From: Humulus lupulus
Taxonomy: Eukaryota; Streptophyta; Magnoliopsida; Rosales; Cannabaceae
NCBI RefSeq assembly: GCF_963169125.1
Contig: NC_084800.1
Coordinates: 146,316,397 to 146,380,396 of the forward strand
Length of the DNA: 64,000 nucleotides
Direction: 5' to 3'
How positions within the stretch are numbered: position 1 is the first letter of the stretch; each line of letters starts with the position of its first letter. Under the pieces are notes generated by a model. It searched no databases. It was not told the DNA's origin and worked only from the letters and a program-made list of their open reading frames with translations. The translations under genes were made by a program, and so were the position numbers. Positions 24,931-36,076 of the stretch are shown piece by piece.

Positions 24931-27900
24931 TCCTCAGTAGTTATAGGTTAGCTTCTTAGTGCTGGAACCCCTTATACTATTTTGATTGATTCTGGTGCTA
25001 CATATTCTTTTGTTGTAGTAGAATTATTGATAGTCTGTGTAGACCATGTGATTATTATGTTGTGGGGTTCGAGACCTTATTACCCAGTAGGGAGTTAGTA
25101 GTATCTAGGAGATGGGTCAGATCTTTGCCAGTGATAGTGGAGGGCAGAGAGTTGTCAGTGGATTTGATAGAGTTAGTTATGACTGACTTTGATATGATTC
25201 TGGGTATGGATTGGTTAGTGAAGTATGGGGAAACCATTGATTGTAGAAGGAAGATGGTCACCTTTGAGCCTGAAGGTGAGGATCCTTCTGTGTTTGTTGG
25301 TACTGTGCATGGACCTCACATAACTATGATTTATGTTTTGAGGGCTAGATAGCTATTGCAAGGAGGTTGCATAGGATTCTTAGCCAGTGTGGTGGATACC
25401 ACTCAAGTCATGCCAGTGAGACCAGAGGAGACAAGACTAGTCTGTGGGTTTCTGGATGTGTTTCCAGAAGATTTACCAGGGTTTCCACTGCACAGAGAGA
25501 TTGAATTCGTGATAGAACTGGCACCAAGGATGGCGCTAGTGTCTAGAGCACCTTACAGAATGGCCCCAGCTGAGTTAAGAGAATTGAAAGTACAGTTGCA
25601 AGAGTTGTTGGATATGGGTTTTATCAGACCTAGTTTCTCACCTTAGGGTGTGCCAGTTCTGTTTGTAAAGAAGAAAGATGGTTCTCTGAGGATGTGTATT
25701 GATTACAGAGAATTGAATAAGTTAAAAATTAAGAACAAGTATCCTCTGCCAAGGATAGATGATCCGTTTGATCAGTTGCAATGTAAAAGAGTATTCTCAA
25801 AGATAGACCTTCGTTCTTGTTATCATCAGTTGAGGGTCAAGGAGGGAGACATACCAATGACTGATTTTCACACTAGATATGGGCATTATGAGCTCTTAGT
25901 CATGTCTTTTGGATTGACTAATACCCTAGCTGCTTTTATGGATTTGATGAACAGAGTGTTCAAGGACTATTTGGACCAGTTTGTTATCATCTTCATCAAT
26001 GATATTATAGTTTATTCTTAGTCAGAGTTATAACATGAGCATCATTTGAGAATTGTTCTATAGAGAATTGTTCTACAAATTGTTTGCAAAGTTCAAGAAA
26101 TGTGAGTTCTGGTTATCTTAGGTATCTTTCGTTGGGCACATTTTCAGTAAGGAGGGGATTAAAGTAGATCCACCCAAGATTGAGGTCGTCAGAGATTGGC
26201 CAAGGCCAAAGAATGCTTATGAGGTGAGAAGTTTCCTTGGATTGGTAGGTTATTACAGACGTTTCGTGGAAGGATTCTCTAAGATTGATACTTCATTGAC
26301 TGAGCTAACACGCAAGAATTAGAAGTTTGTGTGGTCAGACAAGTGTGAAAACAAATTCCAGGAACTAAAGCATAAATTGATTACAGCTCCGGTTTTGAGC
26401 CTTCCAACAGATTAGGAGAAGATTTTTATATACTATGATGCCTCACATCATGGTTTGGGTTGTGTTTTGATGCAGTCAGGGAAGGTGATTGCTTATGTCT
26501 CACGTCAGCTGAAGGAGTATGAACAGAGATATCCCACCCATGATTTAGAGTTTGTGGTTGTGGTCTTTCCTTTGAAGGTATGGAGGCATTACCTTTATGG
26601 GGAGAAGTGTGATATCTATATTGACCACAAAATCTTGAAGTACTTCTTCACACAGAAAGACTTGAACATGAGACAAAGGTGTTGGCTAGAGTTAGTAAAA
26701 TATTATGACTGTGACATCTTGTATCATCTAGGAAAGGCCAACGTGATAGCTGATGCTTTAAGTGGGAATGGTCCAGGACAAATTTACAGTGTGTGACTGA
26801 TAGCCAGAGAGTTAGTAGAGAATATGACCAGAGCTGGTATAAAGTTGCTGGTGGGCCAGTTGGCCAATATTACGCTATAGTCTACACTGCTGGAAAGACT
26901 CAAGGAGGGTCAGTTGGGTGATCCACAACTGATCAAGATTAGAGAAGATGTTTTGGCTAGAGTATCCAAAGATGATACAATGTCTGATCTGGGCTTGTTG
27001 AGGTATAAGGGCCAGGTATGCGTTTAGTTAGACGCTGCTATGAGGCTAGAGTTTCTGGATGTATCTCATACTAAGCCTTACTCTTTGCATCCAGGCACCA
27101 CGAAGATATATCAAGATGTGAGATCATTGTATTGGTGGCCTGGGATGAAGATGGGTGTAGTGGAGTATGTGGCTAAGTGCTTGACATGTCAACAGGTGAA
27201 GGCTAAGCAGGGTTATTGCAGCCTCTAGATATCCAAGAGTGGAAATGGGAAGACATCATGATGGATTTCGTGGTGGGTTTACCCAGGACTGTTGGTCAAC
27301 ATGATTCTATTTGGGTTATTGTGGATCGCTACACCAACTTAGCTCACTTCTTATCAATGCAGACTACTTTTACAGTTGACCAATACGTAGATCTCTATGT
27401 GAAAGAGATCGTGTGCCTCCATGGAGCACCGAGGTTGATCATGTCAGATTGGGACCCCATTTTCACCTCCAAGTTCTAGGGAAGTTTACAAAAGGCCATG
27501 GGAACACAGTTAAAGTTCAGTACTCCTTATCATCCTTAGATAGAAGGACAATATGAGAGGATGATTCATATATTAGAGGACATGCTGCGAGCATGTGTGC
27601 TGGATTTTGGTGGATCCTAGAGTAAGAATATACCTTTGATAGAGTTTTCCTACAACAACAGTTATCAGTCGACCATTGGGTTGGAACCTTATGAGATGCT
27701 GTATGGTAGGAAATGCAGATCTCCTATTCATTGGGATGAGACAAGAGAAAGGAGATACTTGGGTCCTGAGGCAATTCATAGGACCTGTGAGGCCATTGAG
27801 AAGATTAGCGCTCAGATGCTTGCTTCTCAAAGTAGACAGAAAAGTTATGCAGATCCCAAATGCAGGAACGTGGAGTTCCAAGTGAGAGACTATGTCTTCG

Positions 27901-28200
27901 TTAGAGTCTCACCATGGAAAGGGGTGAGAATATTTGGGAAGAAGGGCAAGCTGAGCTCTAGATTGGTAGGTCCATTTGAGATCCTGGAGAGGATTGGTCA
28001 GGTGTCTTACAGGTTAGCCTTACAACTGGCATAGTTAGCCATGCATAACGTATTTCATGTTTCAACTCTTCGGAGGTATGTATCAGAGGTAACTCATGTC
28101 TTGAGTTACGAAGATCTGGAGTTTGAGGCAGATCTCTCCTATGAGGAGCAGTCAGTCCAGATAATTGACAGAAAAGATAAGGTCCTTAGGAATAAATGAT
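24931..28200 (+). pseudogene. pol: H pol remnant: protease, RT, RNase H, integrase, chromodomain-like tail
   Basis: Protease: 'ILIDSGATYSFV' near 24980-25015 with the DSG site intact, a frameshift, then 'DFDMILGMDWLVKYG' (25180-25230). RT: 25356-26440, with 'LLDMGFIRPSFSP', TAG for Trp at 25645, '[18 protein letters not shown]', and 'FIND' at 25992-26003 replacing FIDD. RNase H: to about 26780, with '[13 protein letters not shown]' and '[14 protein letters not shown]'. Integrase: zinc region 27040-27200, core 'MDFVVGLPRTVGQHDS' (27259-) and 'MSDWDPIF' (27440-27463), with TAG in 'YHP*IEGQYER' near 27540. The C-terminus is 27636-28034. A tail with 'SYEEQSVQIIDRKDKVLRNK' ends near 28197. Confidence 0.9.
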
Positions 28201-28321
28201 ACATTTGGTCATGGTATTATGGAGGAACAAAAAGGTCGAGGAAAGAACCTAGGAGCAGGATCAGATATGCAGAATCAATATCCTGAGTTGTTTAGGTAAA
28301 TCTTGAGGATGAAATTTCTAC

Positions 28322-28335
28322 AAGGAGGGGATAGT
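28322..28335 (+). other. H polypurine tract
   Basis: AAGGAGGGGATAGT directly precedes the 3' LTR start at 28336. It is the least decayed PPT in the window. Confidence 0.88.
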
Positions 28336-30867
28336 TGTAATGCCCCAAAATCCCTAATGAGGTTTAATGGTCAGATTAGTAGGAGGGCCATAATTGATTT
28401 ATTATGCCATTATATGATTATATACATGATTATGTGAATTATATTATTATATGATGATAAATGCAAGCATGTGGCTCCACTTTTCATTATAGGGGTATTT
28501 TGGTAATTTGGCCCGTTGAGGGCAGATTTGGATATTTTCATGAATGTTGGTGATTTATGATGAGGCTACATTATAATGTGGATTTTTTCAAGCTATTCGG
28601 CATGAGACGATCTTTGAATACAAGCTAGTGGTTTGGTCATAACAGGGTTAATTTCGGGGCTCGGGGTAAGTCTCGGGGTAATTTGATGATTAGTACAATA
28701 CCGGGAATTAAATAGTAATGAGATATGATTTATTAACATTTTAGAATATTGGGAATAATGGGAACCAGAGGAAATTAATTATAATCAACGAGATAGGTGG
28801 GAAAGGATGGTTTTACCCTTGTTAGCCTTAAGAGAGAATTTAATATTCTAGGGGCATTTTGGTCTTTTGACCTAAGGTTATATATAAACTGGAAAGTTGT
28901 AGAAAACTTATGCAAAATAGAGCATTGTACCTTATTCTCCTGATCATCATTTCTCCTTCTTCTTCCTTTTGATTTTGAATCCCGATTGAAGAATCAAGCT
29001 AGGGTATCAAGCCTTGAGGGTGTAGGATTGTGTTCTACCATTGAAGATGGATTAATCTTGAGCTAGAGGTAAGAATTCAACCATGGACACTCTGGTTTCT
29101 ACTATGTTTTTCATTGAATTTTAGTTGGGATTCTTGAAGTTCATAGTTGAGAATTCAAGGAAGCTTTTTGCAAAGATTGATGGGGTTTTGATGCATAGGA
29201 ATTGTAGAATGGGTATTTGGGTTCATTTATGAGTTTGGTGAGGTTTGGAATCAGTTTTTGAAGATTGGAAATTGGAGAAGTTAAAGGGGAAAAACCAGGG
29301 CTGAATCACCCTGGTTCTAGTGCTACAATGCCCAAGGGAAGGCTCTACAGCACTGTCCAGGGCAAGTCAGCCCTGCTTGTAGCGCCTAGGCCCCAGGGGG
29401 CAGTGCTGTAGCGCTACCCTGTTTTTCCAGGGTCCTATTTTTGGTACTTTTGAGGTTTTTTGGCTTCCGGTTTCAATTCCGAAGGCTCAGGATATAATTT
29501 ACTAATCGTTTGAGTACGATTCGAGGTCCCGAGAGAGAGGTTTAGATCATGAACCTTTTATTATTGATTTTATTGATGGAGTTCCATATTTGGTTATGAT
29601 TTGGTGACCGCTAAGGGATCAATGGATCGATCTTTCTCAAGGGTCGTTCTTTTCATATTTCACGCTTAAACCAGAGGTAAGAAAACTGCATCCAGTATGT
29701 GACATGCATGGTTATTAATGAACCATGTTGAGTGCTCTATATGTGGATAATGATTGCATATTAAATGCTTGGCAATCTTGCTTACTTGTGAGTGCACTGA
29801 CTTATTAGTCAGAATCGGAAATGGTGTCAGTATTAACTGTGACGTTGTGACTCATTAGTCAAGTTTGGTTGTAGTACTAAGCACTAGTTGTATGGTATTG
29901 ACTTAGGAGTAAAGAACGATATTAGTGTGTTTGACGCAAGCCAAAAAGATTAGATCTTATCGACATAAGCATTATCATCATAAGCATGAAATTCTTGACG
30001 GACCTTAAGTTCGATGAAAACAAAAGCACTTGTCTAGTCTAATGGCTAGTTACTTAGAGCTGGGGCCAAAAGGCCCAGGTGACTGCATTGTCAGACGGCT
30101 ATGGGTGCGGAGCCCATGTTCGTGACGTACTCATCAGTCACTTGTCTGATTCAAGTTTGTGACTCCATAGTCACTGATCTGGTTTAAGTTCGTGACTTAC
30201 TCATCAATCACTCATCTGATTAGGGCTACACGCCCCAGCATGATTATTAGAATCTTGATACCATCTGATTAGGGCTACACGCCCCAGCATGATTTTTAGA
30301 ATCTCGATATTTTTTTATTAGGGCTACAAGCCCCATCATGGTTACTAGAATCTTTAAGTGATATTCACTTATATGTTTAGGGCTATAAGCCTAGTATGAT
30401 TATCATAATCATCAATTGATATTGTATACATACAGTAATGAGTTTTCTTGCTGAGCCTTGGCTCGTGGGTGCTATGTGGTGTAAGTAAAGGGAAAGAAAA
30501 GCTCACCCAACCTTGAGTGGAGAGCTGCGGTGGCGATGTGTACATATGCGGCCTCTTGACCACCATGGCCAAGGTTTTTCTAAGAGGAACTAGGGGTTAA
30601 CCTTATTTTTGCCGCTTAGGTCAGCAGGTTGTAAATTTTTACAGTGTAATGACCATTTTGGATTGTAAATAACTGGTAAACGCTTTTATGGACCAATGTA
30701 AAGCTTTATGTTTTAAATAAAATATATCCTTTCCTTTTGATCAAGAATTTTTCACCTTAGCCTATTAATAACACCTAGAAGCGCATTTATAACCTAATGA
30801 CTCGTTTAGCGAGTTAAGCACAGTTTAAAGCTCCCAATAACGGTCTTGGAGTAACCAGGGCGTTACA
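28336..30867 (+). mobile_element. 3' LTR of element H
   Basis: A 2532-bp LTR, TGTAATGCCCC...GGGCGTTACA, with intact ends. It carries TATATAAA at 28881-28888, GAGGTAAG sites near 29066 and 29675, a GC tract at 29310-29440, three 'TCTGATTAGGGCTACACGCCCC'-type units (30215-30340), the TTTTCTTGCTGAGCC box near 30448, and the terminal hairpin ACTCG/CGAGT at 30800-30814. Confidence 0.93.
28881..28888 (+). promoter_or_regulatory. TATA box, H 3' LTR
   Basis: TATATAAA in the context GGTTATATATAAACTGG, matching the plant TATA consensus. It is the better-preserved copy of the site at 21336. Confidence 0.6.
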
Positions 30868-31258
30868 GTTTCTATGCTTAGAAAAATAAGCCATCTTTAT
30901 TATTTTCTAAGTCTGTTTCTAACCATCGTATTTGACTTAATTATCATGCTTGAAACTCGTCGCTATTCCAAAGTTAACCATATTGAAGGAGGGCTGGGAT
31001 CAGTAAAATCGCTCCCACTACTATGGCCCCCTAAACTCTGAATATAGTTCTTGGTCCATTGATTTGTATCCACCATCACTAAACTCAGTCATTATTTATT
31101 TATTCTAAATTTATTATGATTGTAAAATAAAATCAAACTCATACATGTCATTTAAAAATAATAACTTTATTCATTTGGAAAAAAAATTCACTAAGTACAG
31201 TCATAAATTCAAAAATAAATAAATAAAGAAACGATACTAAAAATTACTAGGGCAAAAT

Positions 31259-31732
31259 CTAAAAATTAGGATCTTCTACATTTGACCCTTCATCTAACAT
31301 ATCATCATCTATTTCTTCATAATCATCATTACTTTGAGCCTCAAAACTACCTCGGGGAATTTTCATTAAGATATTATGCTTTTGTTGATTAGTGAATTGA
31401 AATTCAAACTTAGAGGTGAACCTTAGTATAAGGAAATAATATCTCATGGCTATCGGTAAATCATCTTCATCATCTATAGTCTCCCATAATTCTTCTAATG
31501 TTGAAATTACAGAAGGAAAATCTTTAAAAAGCCTAATTGCTAGGACATATTGTTCCGTGGCTCTCATCATAAATTGCCTATTGATTTGAAGGTGAACTCT
31601 CTCTTTGTGAAACAAGATCAATCTTTGAGTGATTCTCTCTAGAACTCCTATTGTATTCCTTGGTTCTCTAGTCCTTTTTAATGCCTTAATGGCTAGGATA
31701 TCTTGATAGGTCAAGGATCCATTCATTCTTAA
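31259..31732 (-). CDS. Extra ORF in the G leader, upstream of gag; function unknown
   Basis: An uninterrupted 155-codon minus-strand ORF lies between G's PBS and gag, where the other elements here show no comparable ORF. The ATG at 31724-31726 ('MNGSLTYQDILAIKALKR') sits 6 nt after a consensus splice acceptor (TTTTCAG). The product would begin basic, continue through 'LERITQRLILFHKERVHLQ' and 'PSVISTLEELWETIDDEDD', and end in a very acidic tail with 'DDYEEIDDDML'. I do not recognise a domain. It stayed open while pol in the same element collected stops. It could be a captured host exon or a lineage-specific accessory protein. Confidence 0.55.
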   Translation of the reverse strand, partial: LRMNGSLTYQDILAIKALKRTREPRNTIGVLERITQRLILFHKERVHLQINRQFMMRATEQYVLAIRLFKDFPSVISTLEELWETIDDEDDLPIAMRYYFLILRFTSKFEFQFTNQQKHNILMKIPRGSFEAQSNDDYEEIDDDMLDEGSNVEDPNF

Positions 31733-31799
31733 CTGAAAACATAATGACTAAAACGTTAGCTATAAACATAAAAATAATGATCTTAACATAGAGACTTAC
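31733..31799 (-). other. Predicted intron in the G leader (67 nt)
   Basis: On the minus strand the donor is AAT|GTAAGTCTC at 31799 and the acceptor GTTTTCAG|TTAAGAATG ends at 31733, with an AT-rich interior typical of plant introns. The 5' exon (31800-31878) runs straight from the PBS. Its frame stays open across the junction but has no in-frame ATG, so the intron most likely lies in the untranslated leader of the 31259-31732 ORF. Confidence 0.55.
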
Positions 31800-31864
31800 A
31801 TTGGCGGTTAGATCCGGAGCTTGTGCTTGTGTATCAAGGAGAACTTCATGAATATGAAAAGTGG

Positions 31865-31876
31865 TCTCTGATACCA
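31865..31876 (-). other. G primer-binding site (tRNA-iMet type)
   Basis: Minus strand TGGTATCAGAGA, 2 nt from the 5' LTR, matches the plant initiator tRNA-Met complement at 11 of 12 positions. Confidence 0.88.
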
Positions 31877-31878
31877 AC

Positions 31879-33707
31879 TGTAATGACCCGACTAATGCTA
31901 AGACCTCGAATCATTAAAAACTACTGAGACATATCTACTATTTTTGAATAAATACATAAAATAATAAAGACTTTATTATAAAAATCCAAAATACAGTACG
32001 GAATACAAAAATATGGGATCCCATCGTATTTACATAAAAACATATACATAAACTTTAAATAATTAAAAAAAAAAAACTAAGTGTGAAAATACATAAGAAC
32101 ATAAATTAAAAGGCTTGAAAAAACGTCATCCTCGAACTTCCAGCAGTCCAATCAATCCATCCCGAATACACATGCCAAGCTGCCACGAATCCATCCCGTC
32201 TTCCAAGCTCATTTTCCTGAGCCATCTAAAATAAAAGGAATGAGCCTAATGCCCAGCAAGAAAAATCTACTAAAAACATATACTATAAAACATATGACGT
32301 AAAAACGTAAATCATTAAGGACTACAATATTAATGACCATTAACTCATTACCATGGTATGTGATTAAAACATCTAGGTCCTCAGTTTACTATTCGAGGTA
32401 GGTTAGATCACAAAGTAGTATATGATAACCCATCTAGTTCCTCTGTCTACTAATCGAGGTGGACGTAGTACATAAGATATCATAGCATATAAAAATATCA
32501 TAACACATATAATCTAACCTATTTTCCTTACCAAAAACTGGGATATTGGAGACACGAACGGAATGGAAAACTGCTAAAATCAACAATAAGAACCATGAGT
32601 TTCTAAAGAAATAGAGATGAAAAAGAGATCTAAACCATCAAGATAGAAAATTACCGAAGAACCTTAAGTTTCAAGAACTTAAACACATATCCAAAATCCA
32701 TAATAATGAGTTAGGATATGAAAGAAAATGAATGAAAATAAAAGTAATATGATGAATTAAATCTGAGGATAAGAATACCTTGATAGAATAGAACTTCGAT
32801 CAACACCTCCATACCGAAATGTCACTCTATCTTACTCCCCAAGTGTTTATAAAGCTTAGATTGAAAAGCTTTTAAATCCCAAACCCTATTGTTTCCTCTC
32901 TAGAATAAACTTAGCAGATTGGAGCCTCTAAATAATGCGTGAATGATGAATGAAATGGTTGTGTACTAGGTCCTATTTATAGAGTTCAAGGAGTGAAACT
33001 AACCCTTTTTAAAATGAATAATAATTGAATATATTTGAATTTTTGGTTTAACAGATGCCGAGAACTCGGTCAAAAACGTTCAAGAACAAGTTCAAGTGGT
33101 TGAGGGTTGTTTCTAATTTAAATCCACAAAGTGTCGAAAATGGCTCCAAGAGCCGATATATCGCCTAGGGGATATATTGCCCCTACCTATGCCCCGTGCT
33201 TCCGTGGTTTCGTTCATTCGAAGTCGACGTATATTCTGTAGGCGACATATTAGCCCCTATAGCTGCGATATATCAACATACACTAATATTTTAAACACAT
33301 TTTTGCACATTTTCAGCACACTTGAAGTTTGTTAAAATAACTTTGAATGAGTAAAATGTAATCCTAACAGCTGCTGGAAGGTTCTAGAGCTTCTAGATCA
33401 ATCTTTTATTAATTTATTCATCTAAAATGCTTAAATCCTAAATAAACATGCTTGTGACAAGTGTCACGCTCTTAATTATTATATCTAAACCTTAGGTTAT
33501 ATTAAATAATATTTCTAGGACCAGCTATATTAATCAAACCTTATGTTTAAAATTAATATTTCTAAACTATAGGTTAAACTTATAAAATCTATAACTATTT
33601 CTATGAGTTTCCAAGTAAATCCCAACTTCAACCATTCTCCACGAAAACTAAAATACAACAAGCTAAAGCTACTACTACTACTAGTACTAAAATTTCGAGA
33701 CGCTACA
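31879..33707 (-). mobile_element. 5' LTR of element G
   Basis: A minus-strand LTR, TGTAATGACCCG...CGCTACA, 1829 bp. It is shorter than its partner because of several small deletions, including much of the duplicated 'TCTAGGTCCTCAGTCTAC' region and the sequence near 32460. It keeps GGGATCCC near 32018, 'ATGAGCCTAATGCCCAGCAAG' near 32240, a GATATATC-centred palindromic tract (33150-33290) and a TATA box at 32974-32981. Confidence 0.92.
32974..32981 (-). promoter_or_regulatory. TATA box, G 5' LTR
   Basis: Minus strand TATAAATA in the context CTCTATAAATAGGAC. The same position reads TATATATA in LTR G2 (61067-61074) and is mutated in the G 3' LTR (about 15248). It is likely the core promoter for minus-strand element RNA. 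Confidence 0.6.
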
Positions 33708-34686
33708 CCAAAGCCTTAGCAATCATACCAAAATCACTATCCCAATTCATCAGCCATTATCACCAAAGTCAGAACTAATCAAGCCTCTATAATTCTATCT
33801 ATATCCAACTAGAAATTCAAATATGAAGATTAAGAACCTTACTTAAATTATGTTTGAATCTCCCACCAGCTTTCAATCTACTGATCTTGAGCTTAAATCC
33901 TCAAGCTCCTAAGCTTAACCTAATTCTCCTCCAATAAACACCAGCCCAAATCCTAAGTTTTCTGCCCCCCCTTCTTCTTCCTTAACTTCAAAGCACACCA
34001 AATGAGTGAGATGTGAGAAATCGTGAGAGTGAAGTAGAGAGAGTCAGAGTTATTTTTACATTTTCTTCCTTAATCCTAAGTAACTTCTGAGTATATCCCT
34101 TAGTTTCTAGGCAAGAGATCACTATGCCCCTCCTAATCATACTATTCCTTTAAGGGTACTAAAAGGGTAATTTAGTCATTTTGCTCCCTGTTCCTGCTAA
34201 TTCCTTGAGTGTTCCCAATATTTTCCAATTAATTCTGTCATCCAATTAATTACCCATTATTCATCCAATATCTAATAAATCCCAAAATATCCTCTAAATT
34301 CCCAAATATACTCCCAGGCTCCCCCGAACCGGGTATTAATCCTTGCTGTGACTATTTCGCTAATCCACTCACTAGGAATATCTCGAGCCATACGTTGCAA
34401 ATCTATCAACATAATAATGTGGTCTCAACAATTTATCACATATAACCAAATTTATGCCCTCAACTGGCCAAAATTACAAATATGCCTTTATAAGCTATAA
34501 AGGCCCACATGCATATATAATACTCGCAACACATGCATGTCACATAGTCATATAATCATATTAATCATGCATGCCACATAATCATGCATCTAAACATTTA
34601 AATCACACATATACCAAGTATGCCCTCTCGACACGCTAATCAAGGCCCTTTCAGCCTTATTAGTGCTTTTGGTTTGTTAAAATACC

Positions 34687-36070
34687 TCTGCTCATAATCT
34701 TTCAACTGTGGTGATGTATAAGAAATTACTTTCTCTGCCTGCATAAGGACACAACCTATCCCTAGTCTCAAAGCATCATAATAAACCATGAACTTCTCCT
34801 AATCTGTCAGAAGACTCAGGACTGGGGTGGTAATCAGTCGCTGCTTTAACTCCTGGAAGTTATCCGCGCATATGTCTAACCATGTAAACTTTTGATTCTT
34901 ACGTGTCAGTTCTGTCAGTAGGGTAGCTATTCTTGAGAATCCATCCACAAAATTCCTATAATGGCCTGCCAATCCAAGAAAGCTTCTAATCTCAGAGGCA
35001 TTACTTGGACTTGGCCAATTCCTGACAGCCTCAATCTTGGCTGGGTCTACCTTAATCCCGTTTCTACTAACAATATGAACCAAGAAAGTCACCTGAGGTA
35101 ACTAGAACTCACACTTCTTGAACTTTGCAAATAACCTATGCTCTCTCAGTCTCTGCAAGAAAAATCTGAGGTGTTGCTCGTTCTCTTCCTCTGACTGTTA
35201 ATAAACCAAGATATCGTCGATGGAGACAATCACGAAACAGTTCAGATAGTCCTTGAACACTCTATTCATTAAGTCCATGAAAGTGTCTGTGGTGTTAGTC
35301 AAACCAAACGACATAATGAGGAATTCATCGTGCCCATATCTAGTACGAAAGGTTGTCTTTGGTATGTCTTCCTCCTTAATTCTCAACTGGTGATAACCAG
35401 ACTGAAGATCTATCTTCGAGAACACCATTTTACCTTGCAATTGGTCAAATAAGTCATCTATCCTTGGTAGAGGATACATGTTCTTAATATTCAACTTATT
35501 CAGTTCCCTGTAGTCCATACACATCGTCAGAGAACCATCCTTCTTCTTAACAAATAAAACTGGCACACCCCATGGTAAGAAACTGGGTTTGATAAAACCC
35601 AGATTCAACAACTCCTGTTACTGTACCTTGAGTTCCCTCAACTCTCCTGGGGCATTCGGTAAGGTGCCCTAGACACTAGTTCTGTCCCTGGTGCTAACTC
35701 AATAACAAACTCGATCTCCCTGTGTGGTGGCAACCCTGGTAACTCCTTTGGAAAAACATCTAGGAACTCACAGACCAACCTAGTCTCTTCTGGTCGCACT
35801 GGCACGACCTGAGTGGTGTCCACCACACTGGCTAGAAATCCTATGGAACCTCCTTGCTGAAATCATAGGCACTCGGGGTCCATGAACAATGCCAACAAAT
35901 ACGAAGGGTTCCTCACCCTCAGGTTCAAATATTACCATTTTCTTCTTACAATCAATGGTTGCCCCATATCTAGTCAACCAGTCCATTCCCAAAATCATAT
36001 CAATGTTAGTCATAACCAACTCTATTAGGTCAACTGACAACTCCCGGCCATCCACCAGCACTTGCAATGA
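34687..36070 (-). pseudogene. pol: D pol 5' part: protease, RT, start of RNase H
   Basis: Minus strand: a protease tail with 'IDMILGMDWLTRYGATIDC' (about 36010-35950) and 'FEPEGEEPFVFVG', then 'FLDVFPKELPGLPPHREIEFVIELAPGTE'. RT 35611-35198 reads without a stop through '[20 protein letters not shown]', '[16 protein letters not shown]' and 'SIDDILVY', with both catalytic Asp retained. RT thumb/RNase H 35092-34799 contains 'VDPAKIEAVRNWPSPSNAS' and 'FLGLAGHYRNFVDGFS'. It continues at 12669 across F. This is the best-kept RT in the window, yet frameshifts and stops flank it. Confidence 0.88.
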
Positions 36071-36076
36071 TTTGAC

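Larger units (their letters stand above)
20788..30867 (+). mobile_element. H: full-length Tekay-like Ty3/gypsy element, innermost layer
   Basis: A 10,080-bp element with two LTRs (20788-23312 and 28336-30867), a perfect tRNA-iMet PBS, gag, protease, RT, RNase H, integrase with chromodomain-like tail, PPT AAGGAGGGGATAGT, and a perfect GTTTC target duplication. It is the youngest insertion of this nest by position and keeps the clearest domain order, although gag-pol holds about 20 in-frame stops and a few frameshifts. Most stops are TAG where related copies have Gln or Trp. RT has FIND in place of FIDD. It is non-autonomous. Confidence 0.95.
14076..33707 (-). mobile_element. G: Ty3/gypsy element with an extra leader ORF, inserted in F
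   Basis: Complete structure on the minus strand: 5' LTR 31879-33707, PBS 31865-31876, leader with an additional ORF (31259-31732), gag (from ATG at 20631), protease, RT, RNase H, integrase with tail (to about 16105), PPT, and 3' LTR 14076-16026. A perfect CCAAA target duplication flanks it. Element H (20788-30867) sits in the leader between the extra ORF and gag. Both LTRs are diverged and pol is broken, so it is inactive. Confidence 0.92.
12670..34681 (-). mobile_element. F: solo LTR (minus strand) carrying element G
   Basis: F begins TGTAATGCCC at 12670 and ends GTTAAA (decayed from GTTACA) at 34681, flanked by perfect ATACC duplications. After removing element G (14076-33707) and one CCAAA, only a single LTR of about 2.37 kb remains, with no PBS, coding sequence or second LTR. 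It is therefore a solo LTR left by LTR-LTR recombination. It keeps the hairpin GACTTG/CAAGTC (12723-12739), GGGATCCC near 12841, the shared box near 13040-13090, the donor-like box near 13475, and a GC tract at 13720-13925 with GTCGCGAC at 13816-13823. The 33713-34681 part holds the LTR start half. Confidence 0.88.
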
